A program made the translations under genes and the position numbers. A DNA stretch of 64,000 nucleotides from positions 4,092,001 to 4,156,000 of the forward strand of contig NZ_CP102286.1 of NCBI RefSeq assembly GCF_025151215.1. The letters run 5' to 3'. Source of the DNA: Parabacteroides merdae ATCC 43184. GTDB lineage: Bacteria > Bacteroidota > Bacteroidia > Bacteroidales > Tannerellaceae. The notes below the pieces were generated by a model, which worked only from the letters and a program-made list of their open reading frames with translations, was not told the origin of the DNA and did no database searches. The stretch's first letter is position 1. Every line of letters begins with the position of its first letter. Shown here piece by piece: positions 37,601-47,036 of the stretch.

Positions 37601-37970
37601 CAGGTGTTTCTTTTTTAGAAATGATTATCTGACGGTCAGATATGGAATAATTATTTTCCGTGTTGGAAAATAATTGATCAAGGATAGTCTCTATTTTCTG
37701 TTCTTTTACATTGATAGATACTTTACGGTTCAGATCAATAGATTTGTCTAGGTAAAAGAAGATAAATTCGCTGTTGTTTTCTATTTCGTTAATAATTTCT
37801 TTAATCGTTTTGTTTTCGTAGTTCATAGAGAATGATGCTTCTTGAGAATATGTTTCTGAAGCAAAACATGATCCTGTTGTCAAGAGTGCAAAAAGTAGAA
37901 AAAACTTCATGGCGCGTATCAGTTTTTTAGGTTGTTTTTCCTTTTGAGGAAACCTGATGTTCTTATTCAT
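34671..37970 (-). CDS. SusC/RagA-family TonB-dependent transporter (PUL 1)
   Basis: 1099 residues. An N-terminal signal region is followed by a secretin/TonB short N-terminal (STN) domain (~50-120, SFSMNYENKTIKEIINEIENNSEFIFFYL), which marks transporters that signal to a FecR anti-sigma. A carboxypeptidase-like domain (~130-215, ISGIVRDNMGPVTGANIVIKGTTNGTISDLDGKF), TonB box LDEVVVVGYGT, plug (GVQVQSSGVPGGTVKIRVRGSGS) and a barrel ending in MNF follow. It imports a glycan, substrate unknown, with the SusD encoded next. Intact, in contrast to the SusC at 41978. Confidence 0.96.
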   Translation of the reverse strand: MNKNIRFPQKEKQPKKLIRAMKFFLLFALLTTGSCFASETYSQEASFSMNYENKTIKEIINEIENNSEFIFFYLDKSIDLNRKVSINVKEQKIETILDQLFSNTENNYSISDRQIIISKKETPVNTKTNQKDTRTISGIVRDNMGPVTGANIVIKGTTNGTISDLDGKFTLENVPANAILQISYIGYLPQEITVNNQSSYNIMLKEDNQSLDEVVVVGYGTVRKADLAGSVAVLDNKAFKDQPITQISDALQGRVSGVQVQSSGVPGGTVKIRVRGSGSINRSNDPLYVIDGIVRESGLTGLNPEDIQSMQILKDASSTAIYGSRGANGVVLITTKTGKANVRQIMFDAQIGVGTVAKRYETLNPYEFATLYNTYRKETFSPEQLSAFQNGTAGTDWLDEIFQNGITQDYKLTLSGGSDKIQYIISGNYVGQEGVVKENTNKRYQARANITSQLTDWLHLTADVNASHNVKRSADFSAAKGNIVNIAMNYAPVLGIMNEDGTYTRDPYSAITQLNPVGLLNEQIGESMRDIVNAHIDLKFNILPGLTFTTSNGIDYNDVKNYSFATTKVSSSSSMSNNDAYRMTLQTTNNLTYNGKWGDHALTATAVYEATQSEYRYMNISGNNLMTESVGWWNVEMAGTRNAKNDYSKWALMSGVGRVMYNYKDRYMLTGTIRADGSSKFFNNKWGWFPSIAAAWSMGNENFMQHQNFIQDLKIRASYGLIGSQAIDPYETLGLMTQAMYAFGGNAYYTGYWIGQTVATPDLSWETTHQFDVGLDFSILNSRLNISFDYFDKRTKDGLLKRTIPNYDGGGSYWVNAAEISNRGIDFSINANIFESSDFSWNTNFNGTYLKNEVKDLAGLDFIQGANIASGMFSTDGVTRIAVGQPIGAFYGYEWTGLDAAGNDSFVDRNKDGIIDSKDRTFIGKATPDFTLGWNNSLHWKNWDLNIFFTGSFGAERFNMVRYTGTSMTGDFAFITLKEYLNDNFDTKGQSARYPSVNVKGNNYQAAATSTKYLESANYFRLDNISLSYNLPKAVSKFADLRFTFSCQNLFTITNYKGMDPAGISFVDTGTGSVDVNDGIDLGAYPLTRSYTFGVRMNF

Positions 37971-38084
37971 GTTGTGTTACGATTTAAGTTTATAATACGG
38001 TTTTAATACATGTAATTTTACTGTTGAGGAAAAATTTCTAAAATTTTATTCCTCTGAATCTAAGGTCCCATAATATTTTGATTT

Positions 38085-39356
38085 TTAATGTTTAACAATA
38101 AAAATATGAATCTGTTCGTCTATTTGCTCAACTTTGATCGGGGCTGCGTTCTGAAGAGCATTGAGTACTTTCTCCGGATTCTCTTTCAGATCCAGCTTTC
38201 CGCTGCAAGTGAGTTCACCGACTTTTTCGTCCCAATGGATTTTGATCCCATAGTATTTACAGAGCTTTTCCAGTACAGTGTCTAACTTCTGGTGATTGAA
38301 TTGATAATACCCGTCTTTCCAGGCAACATAATCTTGTGTATTTACTTGGTGTACGGATTCTTTGTCTTTCTTGTTGTCATACAGGAACAACTGATTGGGA
38401 CTTAATGTATTTTTCCTTTTTCCTTTTGTTTCGATTTCAACTTTTCCTTTTACCAGTACGACATGGCTGTTTGCATCATTATTGTAGGCAGAGACACAGA
38501 ACTGAGTACCAAGGTCTCTGATTTCCATCTTTCTGGTTTTTACAATGAAAGGCCTTTTTTCATCATGTACTATGTCAAGATAGATTTCTCCTTCTATAAA
38601 TATTTCCCGACTATCGGTGGTAAATTGAGCGGGGTAGATCACTTTTGAACCTGAATTCACCCAAATTTTGCTTCCATCAGTAAATGTAATAGAAGTACGT
38701 TTACCTATCGGGACAATTAGTTGATTGAAAGATTGGATTCCATCGTTTTTCTCCTCTTCTTTTTTTATGCTTTTTTCTTCAGAGTTTACATTAATGTTTC
38801 CTTCTTTTGTATATTCCAATTGGATATCTTTCCCTTCAATAGATATTTGTTTCCCTTTTGAAAGGATCAGCTGAACATTCTCTGATGGATTATCTACTTG
38901 TGGGATAGAATTTATCATTGCTTCATAATTAACTACTTGTTTCTGATCATGTAAAGTATGCCATCCATAAACGGAAATTATCAATAAGGATGCTGCGACA
39001 GAAGCTGCTATTTTTAGAAAATGAATTTTCTTTTTGTGTTTTTCGTATGATGCATTGGCCGTCTGTATGCGTTTCCATAATTCTTTTTCTTCGTCAATTG
39101 ATAGGATACTATTTGTTGAGTAATTTTTTATGCCTTTAAGAAAAAGGCGAGCGACTTCGATCTCTTTGGAAAAAGTGTTGTCTGTTTGCTGAAGTTGATA
39201 CCAAAACTTCCGATTATTTTCTGTCGGATATAATTCCGATTGCAGAAAATAATCGTCGTTCAGTAACTCGTCTGCCTTATATTTCGTATAGTCTTTCCCC
39301 ATTTGTTTAAAAGGCTTTTTTATATAAGGAGACATTGTTTTCTGTTTTATACTCAT
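38085..39356 (-). CDS. FecR-family anti-sigma factor (PUL 1)
   Basis: 423 residues from the first ATG; a start at 39302 (MGKDYTKYKADELL) would be more usual for the family. A cytoplasmic sigma-binding part is followed by a membrane helix (HFLKIAASVAASLLIISVYGW, about 105-128) and a periplasmic FecR domain (QLIVPIGKRTSITFTDGSKIWVNSGSKVIYPAQF; EIYLDIVHDEKRPFIVKTRKMEIRDLGTQFCVSAY) and a C-terminal STN-interacting domain (LDTVLEKLCKYYGIKI). It receives the signal from the STN domain of the SusC encoded downstream and releases the sigma factor encoded 32 bp upstream. Confidence 0.92.
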   Translation of the reverse strand: MSIKQKTMSPYIKKPFKQMGKDYTKYKADELLNDDYFLQSELYPTENNRKFWYQLQQTDNTFSKEIEVARLFLKGIKNYSTNSILSIDEEKELWKRIQTANASYEKHKKKIHFLKIAASVAASLLIISVYGWHTLHDQKQVVNYEAMINSIPQVDNPSENVQLILSKGKQISIEGKDIQLEYTKEGNINVNSEEKSIKKEEEKNDGIQSFNQLIVPIGKRTSITFTDGSKIWVNSGSKVIYPAQFTTDSREIFIEGEIYLDIVHDEKRPFIVKTRKMEIRDLGTQFCVSAYNNDANSHVVLVKGKVEIETKGKRKNTLSPNQLFLYDNKKDKESVHQVNTQDYVAWKDGYYQFNHQKLDTVLEKLCKYYGIKIHWDEKVGELTCSGKLDLKENPEKVLNALQNAAPIKVEQIDEQIHIFIVKH

Positions 39357-39388
39357 TAAAAAGAATCTTTTTTTAAAAAAAGATATAT

Positions 39389-39979
39389 TTATTGATATTT
39401 CATTGAAAGGTAGAGCAGTAGAAGATATAATCCGAAAGAACTGTGATTTTGTTTGATTTTTTTTAATGACCGTTGTATTAGGTTTTGTGCAGATTGGTAG
39501 TTTATATCCATCAATATACAGATATCTTCCATACTCATTTCTTGAATGAATCGGTAATATATGATCTCTTTTTGGCGGGGAGTCAGAATAGAAAGGATTT
39601 CTTTAACTTTTTTTTGTTGATTATTGTATTGTTCATTATTGACGAATTCGTCTTCAACAGTTGGTTCGAGTAAAAATGGAACTTGTTCCATTGCACTTCT
39701 TTCATAGATTGATTCTTTATAAAGAGTTCGTTGGATGCAGTTTTTTATGGCAACGAACAGATACACTTTGATATTATTGGGAACGATGAGACGCTCTCTG
39801 TTTTTGTATAATCCGGTAAAAACATCCTGGATGCAATCTTTTATAAGTTCCGTATCGGAGGTAAAGTTGTGTCCGTAACGGAACAGCATTTGTATGTAGA
39901 CTTTGTATATCCAGCAATAAGCCTCATTATCGCCGGCTAGGAACTGACTCCATTTTATTTTGCTTTCATCTTCCTGCAT
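39389..39979 (-). CDS. ECF sigma-70 factor (PUL 1)
   Basis: 196 residues from the start at 39979. The frame's first ATG (40000) overlaps the -7 box at 39998-40005, so it cannot be the start. Region 2: GDNEAYCWIYKVYIQMLFRYG and ELIKDCIQDVFTGLYKNRERL; region 4: LTPRQKEIIYYRFIQEMSMEDICILMDINYQSAQNLIQRSLKKI. It should direct RNA polymerase to the susCD promoter of this PUL when FecR is triggered. First gene of the cluster. Confidence 0.9.
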   Translation of the reverse strand: MQEDESKIKWSQFLAGDNEAYCWIYKVYIQMLFRYGHNFTSDTELIKDCIQDVFTGLYKNRERLIVPNNIKVYLFVAIKNCIQRTLYKESIYERSAMEQVPFLLEPTVEDEFVNNEQYNNQQKKVKEILSILTPRQKEIIYYRFIQEMSMEDICILMDINYQSAQNLIQRSLKKIKQNHSSFGLYLLLLYLSMKYQ

Positions 39980-39997
39980 AATTGTGCTGTATGGTCG

Positions 39998-40005
39998 CAA
40001 ATATA
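39998..40005 (-). promoter_or_regulatory. -7 promoter box of ECF sigma gene
   Basis: On the minus strand TATATTTG matches TAnnTTTG. A full -33 TTTG is absent at the 19-bp spacing. The position decides the sigma gene's start codon. Confidence 0.6.
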
Positions 40006-40150
40006 ATATTTTTGTTAGAATAACGGAAACTTACCGCAACTTCGTTAGGGCAACCTCACCAAAACCGTGGTTAAAAAAGCAGGTATTCCACTGGATTATA
40101 ATCAGAAACAGTGCATAAAATCTCCTCAAACAAGGCAGATAAACAGCTCC

Positions 40151-40231
40151 ACATCCCCGTTCCGGTTTCACGAAGATCCGGGTCTCCACCTCCTCCACAC
40201 CCGGATCTCCCATGCCCTTCCACCCGGGTCT
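40151..40231. repeat. Four 23-bp near-palindromic iterons (locus B)
   Basis: Copies start at 40151 (ACATCCCCGTTC, weak), 40174 (AGATCCGGGTCT), 40197 (ACACCCGGATCT) and 40220 (CCACCCGGGTCT), exactly 23 bp apart. The consensus ANAYCCGGGTNT is shared with the iterons at 56082-56162. They lie in the 860-bp gene-free gap between two divergent PUL clusters. The two overlapping open frames across it (40031-40279 minus, 40067-40399 plus) do not look like proteins. Confidence 0.8.
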
Positions 40232-40373
40232 GAAGAAACTTTTCAAGTTGTTTTTCACCAAAAAGTAGCTTGTCTTCATGAAAAAACGAGCCTATTTAAT
40301 CTGTTTTGTATTAGCTTCAGAATATATCTGAAATTTGATAGAATGTTGATATATAATGATTTATTATTTTTAC

Positions 40374-40475
40374 CCATGATAGTTATGATAGATAAATGAT
40401 AGTTAAAAATAGGAACTATCATGGAGTAACATGCTGTTTTACAATTATATAAATTTGATTATGATAGTATGATAG
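40374..40475. repeat. ATGATAG repeat cluster with inverted arms
   Basis: ATGATAG occurs at 40376, 40385, 40396, 40461 and 40469, with an inverted copy at 40416. CCATGATAGTT (40374-40384) and AACTATCATGG (40414-40424) are perfect inverted arms. It begins 143 bp after the iterons of locus B. It resembles a multi-site operator. Confidence 0.7.
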
Positions 40476-40517
40476 TTGTTTTGCTCAAAAAACTTTATAT
40501 AGAAATACCCGTACTAA

Positions 40518-40803
40518 AGACAAGGATTGATTGTCCCTTATGATTTTGGTGCGGTTACACTACAACTTCGTTCAGAGCTTCGGAATCTTTCAGGAGAGTA
40601 TTTTAAAATATTCCCGATCCTTCTTGGAAGGAGCTATTATTGCAGGTTTCCAAGACTGTGAATGATGACAAACAGGGGTTCTGGTTGGAACGGATATTTC
40701 TTGAAAAAGAACGTAGTTCCAAGAGAACTATGGTATTCGATATCGGAAGAAAAAATATAAAAATGAAATTTTTTCCATTTTTAACTGGGGATATAGGCTT
40801 GTG
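40518..40803 (+). pseudogene. Frameshifted gene remnant, family unknown
   Basis: Two abutting frames read as protein-like sequence if one frame change is allowed near 40610-40616: LIVPYDFGAVTLQLRSELRN and SGEYFKIF in the first, then PDPSWKELLLQVSKTVND, KQGFWLERIFLEKERSS and RTMVFDIGRKNIKM in the second, ending at TGA 40801-40803. No plausible start codon or complete frame exists. I do not recognise the family. It occupies the place where an ECF sigma gene would be expected ahead of the FecR gene at 40844, but does not resemble one. Confidence 0.45.
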
Positions 40804-40843
40804 AACTGTTAGTATTATGTAAGCATAAGTAAAAAGATGAAAA

Positions 40844-41791
40844 ATGGACAGGGAAACGTTATATAAGTTCTTTGAAGGAGCCGCTTCTTATGAAGAAGAA
40901 GTCCGGATCCGGCAATGGATGGAACATTCCCCGGAAAACAGACGAGAATTCTTGAAAGAGAGAAAGATATTCGACTCGATGTTGCTTCTTGGCGATGAAA
41001 AAACGATCGAAGAAAAGATGCGACACAAGTCATGGAGCTTGAGTTCTCTTGGAACTGAGTTAATCAAGATTGCGGTAGCTGTCGCTGTGACATTGGGGCT
41101 TAGCTTATTATATCAATTTGTTTCAGATAAAAATGGAGTTGTGCCGATGCAATCCATTTATGTTCCTACCGGACAACGGGTGAACATCACGCTGTCGGAC
41201 GGGACGAATGTCTGGCTGAATGCTCGGACGAAGATCGTTTACCCGGCTGTGTTCGACAAGTCCGTACGCCAGGTAGCGGTAGACGGAGAAGCCTATTTCG
41301 ATGTAGCCAAAGATAAGAAAAGGCCTTTTATCGTGGAAACGGGCAAATGTAATATGGAAGTGCTGGGAACAAAATTTAATGTGGAAGGCTATTCCGATAA
41401 AGACGATTTCGAGGTTACGTTGATGGAAGGAAGTGTGCGAGTTGCCTCCCGTATCGGTCTGGGGGATACATTGATGTTGAAGCCGGACAGCAAAGCTTGC
41501 CTGCAAAAGGACGGCAGGCTGAAAGTCATTCCGGTTGACGATTACAATCCCTATCGTTGGAAAGAAGGACTGATATGTTTTCGGAACGAATCATTCCTCT
41601 CGATCATGAATGATCTGGAGAAATATTTCGGAGTTAGCATAGTTGTTGAGAATAAGAATGTATTGAAATACTATTTCACGGGAAAGTTCAGGCAAGCAGA
41701 CGGTATCGACTATGCGTTGAGGGTATTGCAGAGGGATATTCGTTTCAAGTATGAACGGGACGATGAAAATCAGATTATTTATATTAGGTGA
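40844..41791 (+). CDS. FecR-family anti-sigma factor (PUL 2)
   Basis: 315 residues. Cytoplasmic N-terminus (YKFFEGAASYEEEVRIRQWMEHSPENRREFLKERKIFDSM), one membrane helix (LIKIAVAVAVTLGLSLLYQFV, about 67-88), FecR domain (IYVPTGQRVNITLSDGTNVWLNARTKIVYPAVF; EAYFDVAKDKKRPFIVETGKCNMEVLGTKFNVEGYSDKDDFEVTLMEGSVRV) and a C-terminal domain (FLSIMNDLEKYFGVSIVVEN). Intact, but no sigma factor gene precedes it on this strand, so its partner is missing or must be supplied from elsewhere, for example the sigma factors at 26350 or 39389. It precedes a broken susC. Confidence 0.9.
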   Translation: MDRETLYKFFEGAASYEEEVRIRQWMEHSPENRREFLKERKIFDSMLLLGDEKTIEEKMRHKSWSLSSLGTELIKIAVAVAVTLGLSLLYQFVSDKNGVVPMQSIYVPTGQRVNITLSDGTNVWLNARTKIVYPAVFDKSVRQVAVDGEAYFDVAKDKKRPFIVETGKCNMEVLGTKFNVEGYSDKDDFEVTLMEGSVRVASRIGLGDTLMLKPDSKACLQKDGRLKVIPVDDYNPYRWKEGLICFRNESFLSIMNDLEKYFGVSIVVENKNVLKYYFTGKFRQADGIDYALRVLQRDIRFKYERDDENQIIYIR

Positions 41792-41888
41792 ACACAAGTA
41801 ATAGAAGAACAGAAATAAAAAACACAATAATTAGTATTAACCTTATAAAATAAAAGGAAACATGAAAACAGGCAGTCAATAACAGAAA

Positions 41889-41924
41889 AATGCCGGCAAG
41901 CGCTGGGGGGCATTTACCGGCATT
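41889..41924 (+). repeat. Hairpin between FecR and SusC (PUL 2)
   Basis: AATGCCGG (41889-41896) and CCGGCATT (41917-41924) form a perfect 8-bp stem in the gap upstream of susC. No T-tract is present. Could be an attenuation or protein-binding site. Confidence 0.5.
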
Positions 41925-41977
41925 CCAATCAACACAATTTTAATTCATTGTATTAACTTCAAATCAGTTACAAAGGT

Positions 41978-44900
41978 ATGAAAAAAAACTTTTTGTCGGG
42001 GGGATATTATCCGAAAACTCCGTCAGGTAAAAAAATCTTGAGAACTATGCGAATATCCACATTCCTTTTGGGAGCCTGCGTATTCTGTTCGTATGCTGAA
42101 GATTCACATTCGCAGAATGCCCGGGTTAGTATTAACAAGAACAATTCTCAGTTAGAGGAAATTCTAAATGAGATTGAAAGTCAGACAGATTATTTGTTTA
42201 TCTATAATAACCAGGTAGATGTTAACCGGAAAGTTTCGGTAAAGGCGAAAACGAAACCTGTTTCAGAGGTATTGGATAACCTGTTCAAGAATGCGGGTGT
42301 CGAATATGAAATGGAAGGAACTCATATTATTTTGTCTTCGAAAAGCCGGGATGCGATCGCTGCCGCTCAACTGCAGACACATGTCTTAACCGGTCGGATT
42401 GTCGATAATAACGGCGAAGCGATCATTGGAGCGAACGTGGTGGTGAAAGGTACTACAAATGGTACGGTTACCGATATAGATGGTAATTTCTCTATCGAGG
42501 CCGATCCTAATTCGGTTTTGAATATTTCTTATATTGGTTACCTGTCAAAGGAGATCGTTGTCGGTAACCAAAAAACAATCAATGTCGTATTATTGGAAGA
42601 TACGAAAACGCTGGATGAAGTTGTCGTGATCGGTTACGGTACGCAGAAAAAGGCGGACTTGACCGGTTCTGTAGCTAACGTGAGCACAGATGATTTGAAT
42701 ACACAGAGCAACACTACTATCGGGCAGGCCTTGCAAGGTAAGATTGCCGGTGTGGATATCGTTTCGCAGGGTGGTGCGCCGGGCGGTAGTACCCGTGTCA
42801 TGGTCCGTGGTATCGGAACGTTGAACAATTCTTCTCCTTTGTATATCGTGGACGGTATGTATATGAGTGGAATCGATCATATCAATCCGAACGATATTGC
42901 CAGTATCGATGTGTTGAAAGATGCTTCTTCGGCTGCGATTTATGGTTCACGTGCAGCTAACGGCGTCGTTATAGTAACGACAAAAGAGGGAAGCAATACG
43001 GAAGGGAAACCGATTATCGATCTATCGGCCAATGTCGGCGTCAGTTCGCCTTCCAAATATCTGGATTTATTGGATGCTGCCGGCTGGGCGGAAGTGACGA
43101 CCGTTTCCAGAAGGGGCCGGATTGAGTCCGCTCGAAATGGCACAGGATTTGGCTTCAAAACCGGATAATGACTGGCAGGACTTGATGTTTGGTCCGGCAT
43201 TGATGCAAAACTATGCGCTTTCTGTGAAGGGAGGAGGTAAATATTCCACCTACTATAATAGTGTGGGGTATACGAATCAGGACGGCGTGATGAAAGGCAC
43301 GAACTACCAGCGTTACACGTTGCAGAGCAAACAGGATTTCAAGAAGGGTATTTTCCAGGCTGGGACAAATGTCGTGTTGACTTATGATCAAAGTAATCCT
43401 TTATATTCGGTCATTAGAGGGGGAATGGTCGGACATACGTTGCAGGCTATTCCGACATGGGAACAATATGATGAAAACCGGACAGGTGGATATGGTGGCT
43501 TGTACGGAGACGTTGTGAATTTGACTCATCCGTTAGGTATGGTGGACGATAATTTAATGAAGAGATATAGTGATAATGTAAAAATATTTGCAAATGCTTA
43601 TGTCTCCGTAGAATTAATGAAAGGTCTGAAATATAAGTTAAACCTGACTCCGGATTTCCAATTTTATCGCTATAATAGTTATGAAGGTCTGTTTGATTTC
43701 GGGCTGGCAAAACATGATATAACAGCGGTGACGGAACAGCAGACCCGTACACGTAATATTTTGGTCGAAAACTTGCTGACTTTTGATCGTACGTTCGGAG
43801 ACCATAAGGTGTCGGCTCTTGTCGGATATACATATCAGGATTCCCGGTATCGTTATATGCAAGGTTCCGGGCAAGGAATGCCGACTGGAATTACTGAAAT
43901 AGATGCCGCATCTCAAGGATTGGCCGTAAGTGGTAATTCAAGCCGCAGCGTGTTGACTTCCATTTTAGGACGTGCTTTCTATTCTTATAAGAATCGCTAT
44001 TTGTTGACTGCGACCATTCGCCGTGATGGTTCTTCTAAGTTCGGTTCCAATTATCGGTATGGTAATTTCCCATCGGTATCTGTTGGTTGGAATATTGCAG
44101 AAGAGGATTTTGTAAAGAATAGCGTATCTTGGTTGGATCAGTTGAAGTTGAGAGGCGGATATGGGGTGCTAGGTAATCAGGAAATTGATAACTATCAATA
44201 TGTGTCTGTTGTTACGACCGGCATTAATTATCCGGATGGAAAGAGCGGACTGATACAAGGTGCTTTCCCAAAAACGTTTGCCAATCCGGATATCAAATGG
44301 GAAGAAACGGCGATGACGAATGTCGGTATTGACTTTATGGCCCTGCGTAATCGTTTGACTTTGACTGCCGATTGGTATGTAAAGAATACGAAAGATATCT
44401 TGTTGAATGTGCCTATTCCTATTTCTACGGGAGGTGCTAATGATCCGATTCGTAATGCAGGTAAGATCCGTAATCAAGGATTTGAATTTAATTTGGGATG
44501 GAATGAGTCTTTGAATAAGGATCTGTCCTATGGTGTAAGTTTCCTTGGAACTTATAATAAAAACGAAGTGGTGGAAATGGGGGCAGAATCGCAGGTAATT
44601 ACCGGTGGGACGATTCATGGAGGAACTTATACGAGCAGAACGTTGGCCGGTTATCCTATAGGTGGTTTTTGGTTGATTCCTACTGACGGCTATTTTAATA
44701 GCACGGAAGAGGTGCAAGCTCATCAGAAAGATGGGGTTCTGATTCAGCCGAGTGCCGAACCCGGCGATATTCGTTTCAAGGATACAAATAATGACGGAAC
44801 GATTAATGATGAGGATCGTGTGTATTGTGGCAGCCCATTCCCGAAATTCACCTATTCGATCAATGGTAATATTACGTATAAGAATGTTGATTTCTCGATT

Positions 44901-45335
44901 GGTTTCCAAGGTGTCACTGGTAATAAAATTTATAATGCGACGAAATTGGAATTGACGGATGTGACCCGTGGTACGAACTATTTGGCAAGTACTTTGGATT
45001 ATTGGACGCCTGAAAATCAAAATGCGTCCTCTCCTCGGCTGATTTGGACCGACCCGAATAGGAATGCCCGTTCCGAATCCGACCGTTATTTGGAGAGCGG
45101 TTCTTATTTCCGCTTGAGAAATCTTCAGGTAGGTTATACCTTGCCTACGGTTTGGTTTCATGGCTTTGTCCAGAAAGCTCGTGTGTATGTCAATGCGGAG
45201 AATCTCTTTACGATCTCCTCTTATTCGGGGTATACGCCGGACGTGAATTCTTCAGATGTATATTCTCGTGGTTTCGATGAATTTATATATCCTTCTAATC
45301 GTACATTTATGTTTGGTTTGAATGTCACATTTTAA
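41978..45335 (+). pseudogene. SusC/RagA-family transporter, frameshifted (PUL 2)
   Basis: The first frame (41978-43168) encodes signal region, STN domain (VSINKNNSQLEEILNEIESQTDYLF), carboxypeptidase-like domain (LTGRIVDNNGEAIIGANVVVKG), TonB box (LDEVVVIGYGTQ) and the plug (IAGVDIVSQGGAPGGSTRVMVRG). It goes out of frame at a GGGG run, 43113-43116. The second frame resumes just after (GLSPLEMAQDLASKPDNDW) and encodes the rest of the barrel to 45335, ending in FGLNVTF. Removing one G restores a single ~1118-codon frame (TVSRRAGLSPLEM). The break is either a real +1 lesion, a reversible slip, or a sequencing error in the homopolymer. As read, only the plug part is made and no barrel forms. Confidence 0.9.
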
Positions 45336-45348
45336 ATAAAATAACAGT

Positions 45349-46899
45349 ATGAAACGAATATATCTATATTTTATATCTTGTATAATGGTTGTTACAGGTT
45401 TGTGTACTTCGTGCGACGCTCAGTTGGAGCAGATGAATCCGAACAAGGCGACCGAAGATACTTTCTGGCAGACCGAAGCTGACTTTGAATTGGCTTTGAC
45501 TTCATGCTATACCCCTTTGAAAAATGCTCTAAACGGGGGATATTATGGAACTCGTGGTGTAATGATGCGTATTGCTCGTGCGGACGAAGTGGAGTTTAGA
45601 AACGATATCAGCGATGTCTTTCAAGCCTGTTATTTTACAAATACAAATGGTAATTCTCTTTCACAAGGGATGTTTTATCAATTCTATAATGCATTGTATA
45701 GAACGAATTCAATCATGCAGAAGCTGGAAGAGAAGCAAGGAGAATTCGGAGAGGATTTCGTCAATAAGGTGAAGGCGGAGTGTTTGTTTATTCGCGGGTT
45801 CTATTTGTTCCAATTAGGAAAAGAGTTTAAAAATGCACCTTTGCGTCTGACAGCTTCTCAGTCTCCTTCTACATTCCCTTTGGAAAAGTCTTCTCAGGCC
45901 GAGATATGGTCGCAGGCTGAACAGGATTTGCTTACTGCGGCTTCTTTGTTGCCGGTGAAGAATGATGTTATCGGAAAACCGACAAAAGGTGCAGCGTATG
46001 CTGTGTTGGGTAAAATATATGTATATGAAGAAGACTTTGATAAGGCAATTGAAATATTGGAACCTTTGACAAAATCACCTTATACGTATCGTTTGGTAGA
46101 GGATTTTGCATGGAATTTTGATGATGTACACGAAAACAATGAAGAGAGTATTTTCGAATTGTTGATGGAGCCGGTTGGTGGAACGGATATTTGGGGAGAT
46201 GGAGAGAATATCAATTCGACTCAAACGAATACACGTCCGAAAGAATATGCGGCACCGGAAGCCAGTGGTTGATATGAGGCAAATCCGACCCCGCAAATAA
46301 TGGATTATTTCTTGGAAGAAAAAGATAAAGATGGAAATTTTGATTATCGTGCACGTTCATCGGTTGCTTGGGATTATGAAGGATGTATGTATTATTTGAA
46401 GCCTTTTCGGGAGAAGTTTGCAGAAGACAGATGGAATACATATTGGATTTTGAAATATCAGAATTGGAATACGGCCGAATCGGAGGCTGATCCGCCTATG
46501 TCTTGCATCAATGAACGGGCGATACGGTATGCAGATGTGCTTCTTCTGCTTGCTGAGTCTTATTTACGTGGAAAGCAGGATTTGCCGATGGCAATCGGGT
46601 ATTTGAATCAGATTCGTGAACGGGCTAATTTGAACCCCTATAGCGGAGCACAGACGTATGAGGCTGTCTTTAATGATTTGGAGCGTCAGCGTGCCATCGA
46701 GTTCTTTGTGGAAGGGGAACGTTTTTACGATCTTCGCCGTTGGGGATTGTTGGAAAAGCGTATGCAGACTTGTAATGAAGTTCGGTATAAACAATTAATG
46801 ACTGGTAAGGTCGGGGATACGAATCGTTATTATTATTATCCTATACCATCCAAGGAGTTGGAGACAAATCCGTTATGTACCCCGAATGAAGGTTGGTGA
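45349..46899 (+). pseudogene. SusD/RagB-family lipoprotein with in-frame stop (PUL 2)
   Basis: A signal with Cys (LCTSCDAQLEQMNPNKATEDTFW) and SusD helices (KAECLFIRGFYLFQLGKEFKNAPLRL; AAYAVLGKIYVYEEDFDKAIE) are read from 45349. A TGA at 46270-46272 interrupts the frame at a spot where relatives have Trp (SG-W-YEANPTPQIMDYF); the same frame then runs on to 46899 with the family's late blocks (INERAIRYADVLLLLAESYLRG; LERQRAIEFFVEGERFYDLRRWGLLEKRM). The change TGG to TGA is a single-base nonsense lesion. It truncates the protein to 307 of 516 residues. Partner susC is also broken. Confidence 0.9.
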
Positions 46900-47010
46900 T
46901 TGACCGTTTTTTAATAGGTATTATTCTAAGGGTCGGTTGTAATGGTGTAAAACATGTTATGGCTGGCCCTTTTCTTCTTTTATTTATTAGGACTTTCTTT
47001 TTGAGTCCCG

Positions 47011-47018
47011 TATCTTTG
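47011..47018 (+). promoter_or_regulatory. Candidate -7 box for GH20 gene
   Basis: TATCTTTG matches TAnnTTTG, 18 bp before the start at 47037. At the 19-bp spacing upstream only TAGG is found. It supports the internal start over the longer frame beginning at 46893, which overlaps the end of susD. Confidence 0.5.
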
Positions 47019-47036
47019 ATAAAAATAACGTATATC

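Noticed and set aside
40031..40399. Open frames on both strands across locus B (82 and 110 codons)
   Set aside because: They overlap each other and are composed of the 23-bp repeats; no domain, and the minus frame runs into the sigma gene's promoter region.
46893..47036. Upstream extension of the GH20 gene from an ATG at 46893
   Set aside because: It overlaps the end of susD and has no signal-peptide form; the start at 47037 has a clean signal peptide and a -7 box in front.
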